DNA of 40,393 nucleotides from contig JAIKYA010000054.1 in the NCBI GenBank assembly GCA_024683645.1, positions 1 through 40,393 of the forward strand, given 5' to 3'. This DNA comes from Lachnospiraceae bacterium (lineage in GTDB: Bacteria > Bacillota > Clostridia > Lachnospirales > Lachnospiraceae). The position numbers and the translations under genes were made by a program. Positions 33,999 to 40,393 of the stretch are shown here, in pieces (position 1 is the first letter of the stretch; each line of letters begins with the position of its first letter). The notes under the pieces were generated by a model, which saw nothing but the letters and a program-made list of their open reading frames with translations, was not told where the DNA came from and made no database searches.

Positions 33999-34116
33999 GT
34001 TTACCCTCCTTAAAGGATCCTCCGCCACGCTTTAATGCAGCAGCCGAAAGAATCTTTCAACCGTTTGCGGCAACAACAAAATGTTATCACAGTTTGCAAA
34101 AAAAAACAATCAGAGA

Positions 34117-34145
34117 TTGAAAAAGAATAAGCTAATATGTAAAAT
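34117..34145 (+). promoter_or_regulatory. Promoter for the chorismate mutase-polyphosphate gene run
   Basis: TTGAAA (34117-34122), 17 bases, TAAAAT (34140-34145), about 30 bases before the start codon at 34176. No other promoter was seen before ppk, so it may drive the five or six genes that follow. Confidence 0.7.
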
Positions 34146-34175
34146 AAACATAATAAAAACGGAAAGGATACGGGG

Positions 34176-34454
34176 ATGAAAGAACTTACTGAACTGAGAA
34201 CGGAACTGGATGCAATAGATAAAAATATCACGGAACTGCTGTTAAAGCGCCTTGAGCTTTCGGCAGAGGTGGGAGAGTACAAAAAGCAGAGCGGCAAAAA
34301 AGTATACGACAGTGCAAGGGAAGCAGAAAAGATAGGCTGTCTCACGGCAGCTGTGTCCGGTGAGCTTGAAAAAAAATATATCGCGGATATCTATGAGCAT
34401 ATCATGAATTACAGCCGCGAGGTGCAGTATCTTGTGATAACGGAGAACAGATGA
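34176..34454 (+). CDS. Chorismate mutase, AroQ type
   Basis: It converts chorismate to prephenate in Phe and Tyr synthesis. The 92 residues form the three-helix AroQ domain alone: LRTELDAIDKNITELLLKRLELSAEVGEYKKQSGKKVYDSARE carries the active-site Arg, Asp and Lys residues, and EHIMNYSREVQ the last helix. It is a stand-alone domain, not fused to prephenate dehydratase or DAHP synthase. GGAAAGGA precedes the start. The next gene begins one base after its stop, so it shares a transcript with a DUF815 ATPase, an unexpected partner. Confidence 0.92.
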   Translation: MKELTELRTELDAIDKNITELLLKRLELSAEVGEYKKQSGKKVYDSAREAEKIGCLTAAVSGELEKKYIADIYEHIMNYSREVQYLVITENR

Positions 34455-34455
34455 A

Positions 34456-35733
34456 ATGGACTTTATATTCTACAGAAACAGCGAACTGATACATACGATC
34501 AACAGGATGAGGATCCTGTTGCATACCGAATACAAAAGAGATGAAAGCAAAAAGGCGCCGTCGGCAGAGAGAGTGATAGCAGAGCTTTTTGAACTCGCAT
34601 CACAGAACGGTTATGCAGGAAATCTGTGGCACTGTCTGCTTACGGATGCGCTGATCAATGACGTGAATCCCTATACGCTCTCGGTCGAGAGGCGGAATGC
34701 GGGAGGCGGGACTCTGAGAATGGCGGCACTTACGGATCTGGAGATCTTCCACAGGCTCTACCGTGTTGATCTTGACGTGCTTGCCAGGGAATACAGGCAG
34801 CCGGCATTCTCGCTTCTGCAGGATTATGCCCCGGCAGCTGCGGGGAGTGTGAAGTACGATCCGGAGATAGTTGAAGAGCTTCGAAGTCTTTCGGTATCTC
34901 TCGCCGAAGCAAGGGATGCGACCACTCTGCGCGAGCGTCTGGAGGATTTCTACAGGGAATTCGGAGTGGGCGACTTAGGACTGCATAAAGCTTTCCGCCT
35001 TAAAGGGGATGAGGGATCTACGATCGCAGCGATACACAATATCGAAAAGGTAACGCTGGATACGCTGGTCGGTTATGATGATCAGAAGAAGGCACTCACC
35101 GAAAATACCGAAAGTTTCCTGCGGGGCGGCGGAGCCAACAATTGTCTGCTTTACGGCGAGGCGGGAACAGGGAAGTCCACCAGCATAAGGGCGATACTCA
35201 ATGCCTATTACGACAGGGGACTGCGGATAATCGAAGTATACAAGCATCAGTATAAATATATAAAGGATCTTATAGATAAACTGAGAATGAGAAATTACAG
35301 ATTCATACTCTATCTTGATGATCTATCGTTTGAAGAGTTCGAGGTGGAATATAAGTATCTGAAAGCAGTGATAGAAGGAGGCCTTGACGGCAGGCCTTCA
35401 AATGTGCTGATCTACGCAACCTCGAACAGAAGACATCTTGTAAGGGAGAGTTTTGACGACAGGCCGGAGAGTCCGCTTGACAAGCATAAAAACGAGACGG
35501 TACAGGAAAAGATATCGCTTTATTCAAGATTCGGTGTGACGATCTATTATCCTTCGCCCGCAAGAAAAGCCTATCTTGCGATAGTCGAAGAACTGGCGGC
35601 AAGGTGCGGAATAGATATGCCAAAGGAAGAACTGCATCTGCGTGCCAACAGCTGGGAGCTTTCGCACAGCGGGCTTTCGGGAAGAACGGCGCAGCAGTTC
35701 ATAGACAATCTGAAGGAGAGTATCAATGGCTGA
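34456..35733 (+). CDS. DUF815-family AAA ATPase
   Basis: The 425 residues carry a central ATPase domain: LVGYDDQKKALTENTESFL, NCLLYGEAGTGKSTSIRAIL (Walker A near 234-242), RFILYLDDLSFEEFEVEYKYLKAVIEGG (Walker B with the family's DDLSFE) and VLIYATSNRRHLVRESF. This is the DUF815 signature. The first 190 residues are specific to the family's longer Firmicutes form. The biochemical role of DUF815 proteins is not established to my knowledge. It overlaps the next gene by eight bases. Confidence 0.9.
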   Translation: MDFIFYRNSELIHTINRMRILLHTEYKRDESKKAPSAERVIAELFELASQNGYAGNLWHCLLTDALINDVNPYTLSVERRNAGGGTLRMAALTDLEIFHRLYRVDLDVLAREYRQPAFSLLQDYAPAAAGSVKYDPEIVEELRSLSVSLAEARDATTLRERLEDFYREFGVGDLGLHKAFRLKGDEGSTIAAIHNIEKVTLDTLVGYDDQKKALTENTESFLRGGGANNCLLYGEAGTGKSTSIRAILNAYYDRGLRIIEVYKHQYKYIKDLIDKLRMRNYRFILYLDDLSFEEFEVEYKYLKAVIEGGLDGRPSNVLIYATSNRRHLVRESFDDRPESPLDKHKNETVQEKISLYSRFGVTIYYPSPARKAYLAIVEELAARCGIDMPKEELHLRANSWELSHSGLSGRTAQQFIDNLKESING

Positions 35734-37258
35734 TAAGGAGAAGAAGCTTTTTGCAGCGATCGATGCAGGCAGTTTCGAGATAAGCATGAAGATATTCGAG
35801 ATAGGCCCCAAAGGCCCGAAACAGCTCGATCATGTACGTCACCGCCTGGCACTGGGCAATGACAGCTACAACACGAAAAAGATCAGCTACGAGCATATGG
35901 AGGAGCTGTTCAGGATACTTAAAGGATTCAGGCAGATAATGAAGAGCTACGATGTCACGGAGTATAGGGCATATGGTACCAGCGCCCTGCGTGAGACCGA
36001 GAATACTTCGCTGCTCCTTGACCAGATACTGAACCGCAGCGGCATAAAGCTTACAGTACTCAGCAATTCCGAACAGAGATTTCTTGATTACAAAGCCATA
36101 GCTTCAAACGGAGAGCGTTTTAAAAAGGGGATAGACGGCGGCGCAGCCATAGTGGACATAGGCGGCGGCAGCATACAGATATCGCTTTTCGACAAGGGAC
36201 AGCTGGCAGCGACACAGGCGCTGAAGCTGGGAGTACTCAGGATAAACGAAAGACTCAGAAAGATGCAGCCTAAGGTCACCCAGATGGAGGAAGTCCTTGA
36301 CGAGATGATAGGTTCGCAGCTCCGGGTTTTTAAACGCATGTATATGAAGGACAGGACGGTGGAGAGGATCATCCTCATGGATGACTATCTCTCGCCTGTG
36401 ATAATGCGGCAGACGAAAAAAGATGATGATATAAGTCTAGAAGACTTCATGAGCATGTGCGCAAAGTTCCGTGAGATGGGAAGGGAGGAACTGGCCAATC
36501 TGCTGGAAACGCCTGAAGAAAATGTAAGCCTGCTGCGCATTTCCGCAGCTATCATCAGGCGCATCATGCCGGAGATAAATGCAAAGCAGCTCTGGGTGCC
36601 GAGGGCCGCACTCTGCGACGGCATCGTATACGAATATCTCGAAGAGAAAAAACTGGGGCCCGCGATGCGCGACTTCGAACAGGATATCATATCGAGTGCA
36701 AGGGCTTTGGGAAAACGCTATCTGGGCAGCAGAAAGCGGGGCGAGGCACTTGAGTATCTGGCAGTTTCCATATTCGACGGGATGAGCGAGATACACGGTA
36801 TGAATGAAAGACACAGACTGCTGCTGCGTCTGGCTACCATACTTCACGACTGCGGCAAGTTCATCAACATGACCAATGTTGGTGCATGTTCATACGGTAT
36901 CATCATGAATACGGAGATCATAGGCCTTTCGCATACGGAAAGGGAAATGCTCGCATATATAGTGAAGTTCAATCATGACGAGTTTGAGTATTATGATGAA
37001 CTGGCATCACACACGCGTTTTGATGAGAACAGCTTCATGATCATCGCTAAGCTTACGGCGATCCTGCGTATCGCCAATGCTCTGGACAAGAGCCAGAAGC
37101 AGAAGATAAAGAGCATGAAGGTAACGATACAGGATGACAGACTTATGCTCTATACGGAGACCGGGGAGAATCTGCTCTTTGAACAGGAACGTTTCAGTAA
37201 AAGGGCTGATTTCTTCAAAGAGATATTCGGACTGAAACCGCAGATCAAAAGGATTTAG
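35726..37258 (+). CDS. Exopolyphosphatase/GppA-family phosphatase with HD domain
   Basis: Ppx/GppA proteins remove terminal phosphate from polyphosphate or from pppGpp. The 510 residues have the actin-like fold: FAAIDAGSFEISMKIFEI (phosphate-binding loop 1), YGTSALRETENTSLLLD, AIVDIGGGSIQISLFDKG (loop 2). The C-terminal part is an HD domain with LATILHDCGKFINM (His374, Asp375). The length fits the long Ppx form. ppk follows 20 bases later, so one transcript encodes both synthesis and breakdown of polyphosphate, which supports Ppx over GppA. Confidence 0.92.
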   Translation: MADKEKKLFAAIDAGSFEISMKIFEIGPKGPKQLDHVRHRLALGNDSYNTKKISYEHMEELFRILKGFRQIMKSYDVTEYRAYGTSALRETENTSLLLDQILNRSGIKLTVLSNSEQRFLDYKAIASNGERFKKGIDGGAAIVDIGGGSIQISLFDKGQLAATQALKLGVLRINERLRKMQPKVTQMEEVLDEMIGSQLRVFKRMYMKDRTVERIILMDDYLSPVIMRQTKKDDDISLEDFMSMCAKFREMGREELANLLETPEENVSLLRISAAIIRRIMPEINAKQLWVPRAALCDGIVYEYLEEKKLGPAMRDFEQDIISSARALGKRYLGSRKRGEALEYLAVSIFDGMSEIHGMNERHRLLLRLATILHDCGKFINMTNVGACSYGIIMNTEIIGLSHTEREMLAYIVKFNHDEFEYYDELASHTRFDENSFMIIAKLTAILRIANALDKSQKQKIKSMKVTIQDDRLMLYTETGENLLFEQERFSKRADFFKEIFGLKPQIKRI

Positions 37259-37278
37259 GATATACGGGGGTTACTTGA

Positions 37279-39375
37279 ATGGATTACAGAGATCACGAAT
37301 ACTTTACAAACAGGGAACTGTCATGGGTGCATTTTAACGGACGTGTGCTGTCGGAAGCGGAGGATAAGGAACTGCTCCTTTTCGAACGTTTGAAATTCTT
37401 AAGCATCACCTCTTCAAATCTTGATGAGTTTTTCATGGTCAGGGTCGCATCGCTCAAAGACATGGTACATGCGGGTTATACCAAGAAAGACATAGCAGGG
37501 CTGAAACCTTCGGAACAGCTGAAACTGCTGTACGGCGTGCTGCATGAATTTGTTGACAGGCAGTACCGCACATACAAAAGCCTTAAGGAAGAGTGCGCAA
37601 AGAAAGAACTGATAATGATAGAAAAGCATGAGGATATGAGCGCCGAACAGGCGGCTTATGCCGACAGGTATTTCATTAGCGACATATATCCGGTGCTTAC
37701 GCCGATGGCGGTCGATTCGTCAAGACCGTTTCCACTGATAAAAAACAAATCACTGAATATCTGTGCCCTGCTGATAAAAAAAGGCAAGGAAAAAGAAAAG
37801 CATCAGGAGTTCGCTACGGTGCAGGTACCGAGCGTTCTGCCGCGTTTTGTAAAACTGCCCTCTGAGAGCGGTACCGTGGTCATACGTCTTGAGGAAGTGA
37901 TAGAGCGCAACATCAGCAAGCTGTTTTCAAACTATGACATACTCGGCTCAGCACCCTTCAGGATCATGAGAAATGCCGATCTCACGATCGAAGAGGAAGA
38001 AGCGGAGGATCTGCTTAAAGAGATAGAGAAGCAGATAAGAAAAAGGCAGTGGGGAGAAGCCATACGTCTTGAGGTGGAAGAAGGCATAGACAGGAGGCTT
38101 TTAAAGACACTGAAAAAAGAACTGAAGGTGACGGACGATGATATATATTTTATAGACGGCCCGCTGGATCTGACTTTCCTGATGAAGATATACGGACTGC
38201 CCGGTTACGAGAAGTACAAGATCAAAGCACTGACCCCCAGGGAAGTGCCGGGGCTTCCCGCAGGCTGCGACGTGTTCGAGGCCATACGAGGCGGGGACAT
38301 ACTGCTGCATCATCCTTACCAGAGCTTTACGCCGGTGGTGGATTTCATCGAGCAGGCAGCAAGAGATAAGGACGTGCTGGCCATAAAGCAGACGCTTTAC
38401 AGAGTGAGCGGCAACTCGCCGATAGTAAAGGCTCTGGCGGAGGCGGCGGAAAACGGCAAGCAGGTAACGGTGCTGGTCGAGCTGAAAGCAAGGTTTGATG
38501 AGGAGAACAATATAGTCTGGGCAAAGATGCTCGAGCAGGCGGGCTGCCATGTGATATACGGACTCGTGGGGCTGAAGACCCACTGCAAGATAGCCCTGGT
38601 GGTAAGAAGGGAAGAAGACGGCATCAGGAGATATGTGCACCTGGGCACGGGTAATTACAATGATGCCACCGCAAAGCTTTATACGGATATGGGGCTGCTG
38701 ACCTGCAGCGAGATGACAGGCGAGGATGCGACTGCCGTGTTCAACATGCTTTCAGGTTATTCCGAGCCCATGGCCTGGAATAAGCTGTCCCTGGCTCCGC
38801 TGTGGCTGAAAAAACGTCTCCTTAAGCTGATAGGCAGGGAGAGGGACAATGCGCTGGCCGGACGTCAGAGCAGCATACGTGCCAAGATGAATTCGCTCTG
38901 TGATCCCGATATCATAGCAGCCCTCTACGAGGCTTCCTGTGCCGGTGTGGAGATCAGGCTGATGGTACGTGGCATATGCTGCCTTAAGCCGGGTATAGAG
39001 GGCGTGAGCGACCGTATAAGGGTATATTCGATAGTCGGTGATTATCTGGAGCATGCGAGGATCTTTATCTTTGATAATGACGGGGATCCGGAGATCTTCT
39101 TATCCAGTGCCGACTGGATGCCGAGAAATCTGGAAAGGCGTGTAGAGATAATGTTTCCCATTGAGGACAGGCAGCTTAAGAGCAGGGTGATGCATGTGAT
39201 GGACGAGCAGTTTGCGGATAATGTAAAGAAACACGAACTGCTTCCTTCCGGCGAATATGTAAAACCGAAGGTTCCGGAAGCTGAGCGTTTCTCCTGTCAG
39301 AATTCCTTTATGCTCGAGGCGGCAATGATGGAGAAAAAGAAAAAGAGCAGCAGGGATACGAGAGTATGGAGATGA
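37279..39375 (+). CDS. ppk: Polyphosphate kinase 1
   Basis: It polymerises the terminal phosphate of ATP into polyphosphate. The 698 residues show the four-domain plan: NRELSWVHFNGRVLSEAED at the N-terminus, the middle head domain, and two phospholipase-D-like domains with KTHCKIALVVRREEDG (His435, the phosphorylated His) and VHLGTGNYNDATAKLYTDMGLL (His454). SSADWMPRNLERRVEIMFPI near the C-terminus is the last conserved block. GGGGG lies about ten bases before the start. The stop overlaps a possible start of maf. Confidence 0.97.
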   Translation: MDYRDHEYFTNRELSWVHFNGRVLSEAEDKELLLFERLKFLSITSSNLDEFFMVRVASLKDMVHAGYTKKDIAGLKPSEQLKLLYGVLHEFVDRQYRTYKSLKEECAKKELIMIEKHEDMSAEQAAYADRYFISDIYPVLTPMAVDSSRPFPLIKNKSLNICALLIKKGKEKEKHQEFATVQVPSVLPRFVKLPSESGTVVIRLEEVIERNISKLFSNYDILGSAPFRIMRNADLTIEEEEAEDLLKEIEKQIRKRQWGEAIRLEVEEGIDRRLLKTLKKELKVTDDDIYFIDGPLDLTFLMKIYGLPGYEKYKIKALTPREVPGLPAGCDVFEAIRGGDILLHHPYQSFTPVVDFIEQAARDKDVLAIKQTLYRVSGNSPIVKALAEAAENGKQVTVLVELKARFDEENNIVWAKMLEQAGCHVIYGLVGLKTHCKIALVVRREEDGIRRYVHLGTGNYNDATAKLYTDMGLLTCSEMTGEDATAVFNMLSGYSEPMAWNKLSLAPLWLKKRLLKLIGRERDNALAGRQSSIRAKMNSLCDPDIIAALYEASCAGVEIRLMVRGICCLKPGIEGVSDRIRVYSIVGDYLEHARIFIFDNDGDPEIFLSSADWMPRNLERRVEIMFPIEDRQLKSRVMHVMDEQFADNVKKHELLPSGEYVKPKVPEAERFSCQNSFMLEAAMMEKKKKSSRDTRVWR

Positions 39376-39380
39376 GTGAT

Positions 39381-39962
39381 ATGCGGTATATACTTGCATC
39401 GGGTTCTCCGAGGCGGAAAGAGATACTCTCCTCCATGGGCATAGAGTATGAGGTGATGGCTGCCGATGTCGCCGAGCTTACGGATAAGACGGCACCGGAG
39501 GAGATGGTCATGGAACTGTCGGGACTGAAAGGCAATGCAGTTTATGACAGCATAAGCGGCGGAGACGATATAACGGTCATAGCTGCGGATACCCTGGTCT
39601 GGCATGACGGACGGGCTCTCGGAAAACCGAAGGATGAGGCGGACGCCTTTGCGATGCTTAAAGCTCTGGCAGGCAGAAGCCACAGCGTATATACGGGAGT
39701 AACGCTGATCAGCCGTATATCGGGAGTGAGGCATACGGATGTTTTTTATGACCGCAGTATTGTGAAAGTGGCCGGGATGACCGATGAAGAGATAAGAGAG
39801 TATATAGCATGCGGCGAGCCGATGGACAAGGCCGGCGCATATGCGATACAGGGTGTTTTCTCAAAATATATAGAAGCGTACGAGGGCAGCTATGATAATG
39901 TCGTCGGTCTGCCGTCGGAGCTTCTGGCCAAACATCTGGAAAAAATAAGGAGGAGTGTGTAA
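39381..39962 (+). CDS. maf: Maf-family nucleotide pyrophosphatase
   Basis: Maf proteins hydrolyse non-canonical or pyrimidine nucleoside triphosphates and are linked to septum formation. YILASGSPRRKEILSSMG, AADTLVWHDGRALGKPKDEADA, SVYTGVTLI and the C-terminal YAIQGVFSKYIEAYEGSYDNVVGLP are the family blocks. I chose ATG 39381 (MRYILASGS; 193 residues) because GGAG at 39368-39371 is nine bases upstream. Starts at 39366 and 39372 are possible, and the latter gives an ATGA overlap with the ppk stop. It overlaps the next gene by one base. Confidence 0.95.
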   Translation: MRYILASGSPRRKEILSSMGIEYEVMAADVAELTDKTAPEEMVMELSGLKGNAVYDSISGGDDITVIAADTLVWHDGRALGKPKDEADAFAMLKALAGRSHSVYTGVTLISRISGVRHTDVFYDRSIVKVAGMTDEEIREYIACGEPMDKAGAYAIQGVFSKYIEAYEGSYDNVVGLPSELLAKHLEKIRRSV

Positions 39963-40225
39963 TGGCAGAGTTTGATGAAAAGGTTCTTGATGTTTTTCTG
40001 GAAAAGCAGGAAAAGCTTTTTCCGGAGCCGGTGGCGGAGAACAGGGAAGAGGCTGAGGAATTCTTAAGTGATGCCATGGCCGTTGTCGTTGACAGTATCG
40101 AAGAGGTCATGGACTATCTTGATGAAGCCGGCATGGACATAAGTGAGCTGAAAAAGGAAGAGGCCGAAAACGCCGAAGAAGTATTTGCCATAGGTGACGG
40201 AAGATATCTGATAGTAGATGTCTGA
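39962..40225 (+). CDS. Small acidic protein of unknown function
   Basis: The 87 residues are strongly acidic (MAEFDEKVLDVFLEKQEKLFPEP, many Glu) and helical for the first 65, then end in a short hydrophobic strand (GDGRYLIVDV). No domain is recognised. Its ATG shares a base with the maf stop (TAATG), and AGGAG lies six or seven bases upstream, so it is truly translated with maf. A terminator follows directly. It could be a partner or regulator of the preceding enzymes, but nothing in the sequence shows this. Confidence 0.75.
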   Translation: MAEFDEKVLDVFLEKQEKLFPEPVAENREEAEEFLSDAMAVVVDSIEEVMDYLDEAGMDISELKKEEAENAEEVFAIGDGRYLIVDV

Positions 40226-40245
40226 AAGCAGACCGGGAAATAAAA

Positions 40246-40277
40246 AAGAGGGGTGACTTTCGTCACCCCTTTTACTT
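40246..40277. terminator. Bidirectional terminator at the end of the ppk-maf run
   Basis: AGGGGTGAC (40249-40257) and GTCACCCCT (40262-40270) pair around TTTC, with A-rich bases before and TTTTACTTTT after. It lies between two converging genes and can serve both. Confidence 0.9.
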
Positions 40278-40280
40278 TTC

Positions 40281-40393
40281 TTATCTTAAGTATCTCATCA
40301 GGCTGTTTACGCTTCCGCCTACATATCCGAGGGCATCCACATACCATTTGCCGTTAACCTTTACTACATTAAATTCCACATCTTCCATCTCAT
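40281..40393 (-). CDS. C-terminal end of an unidentified protein, 5' part outside the window
   Basis: On the minus strand an open frame enters at the window edge and stops at TAA (40281-40283). The last 36 residues include DVEFNVVKVNGKWYVDALGY and end in SVNSLMRYLR. The VVKVNGKWYVD pattern is typical of the last strands of NTF2-like or lipoprotein domains in Firmicutes, but the fragment is too short to name. The terminator just downstream supports it as a real gene end. Confidence 0.65.
   Translation of the reverse strand, partial: EMEDVEFNVVKVNGKWYVDALGYVGGSVNSLMRYLR

Noticed and set aside
1..40393. Mobile elements or recent transfer
   Set aside because: No transposase, integrase, phage gene or insertion sequence ends were found. 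Apart from the repeat island, gene content and style look uniform.

Overview
The window looks like a piece of chromosome from an anaerobic Gram-positive clostridium, most probably of the family Lachnospiraceae. The reasons are an oxygen-sensitive class III ribonucleotide reductase, strong GGAGG ribosome binding sites, near-consensus sigma-A promoters with 17-base spacers, Clostridia-type PyrF, PurM, PurN and ClpC proteins, and several small proteins that I recall from Lachnospiraceae genomes. The family assignment is inference, because there is no rRNA in the window. I see no tRNA, no transposase, no phage gene and no cas gene.

Layout. 1-3.7 kb: the end of a TPR protein, then nrdD with a long leader and a redoxin domain fused at its C-terminus. 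3.86-8.84 kb: a single gene for a 1658-residue, highly charged protein with an embedded papain-fold cysteine protease-like domain and no recognised relative. 8.9-9.8 kb (minus strand): pyrF. 10.0-13.8 kb: an envelope and secretion block with an MBOAT O-acyltransferase, its DHHW (AlgX/AlgJ-like) partner, a membrane-tethered barnase-type ribonuclease and its barstar inhibitor. 13.9-22.5 kb: nucleotide metabolism, with uracil permease and upp, then a tightly packed run of pyrE, a small membrane protein, an M29 aminopeptidase, purE, purM, purN and purD. 22.6-28.7 kb: an SH3-domain membrane protein, clpC, a small conserved protein, radA and a SEC-C protein. 28.7-30.8 kb: two overlapping G3E (CobW-type) metal GTPase genes, the first with a His/Cys-rich repeat insert and the second fused to a YcgQ/DUF1980-like domain. 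30.9-31.9 kb: about one kilobase with no credible gene but with three different kinds of ordered repeats. 31.9-34.0 kb (minus strand): nitroreductase, pyrB and pyrI. 34.1-40.2 kb: chorismate mutase, a DUF815 ATPase, an exopolyphosphatase-like HD protein, polyphosphate kinase, Maf and a small acidic protein. The window ends inside a gene on the minus strand.

How the parts fit. Pyrimidine metabolism is split over four places (pyrF; uracil permease with upp; pyrE at the head of a purine operon; pyrBI). pyrB and, more weakly, pyrE have a hairpin directly before the gene that could act in attenuation. The purine genes follow pyrE and a peptidase in one run of overlapping or nearly touching genes, so they are probably co-transcribed. 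ppx and ppk form a polyphosphate module driven from the promoter before chorismate mutase.

The most unusual signal is in the gene-free stretch. Five units of ACACGAA, 21 variable bases and TTCGTGT recur with a period of 64-65 bases. They are followed by two units of AGACAGC, 25 bases and GCTGTCT with a period of 62 bases, and then by ten 18-base tandem repeats. In the first two arrays the lengths are kept while most of the sequence inside is not, and I cannot match them to a known element. The giant protease-like protein, the redoxin-fused NrdD with its long-range leader stem, and the tethered barnase are the other points most worth following up.
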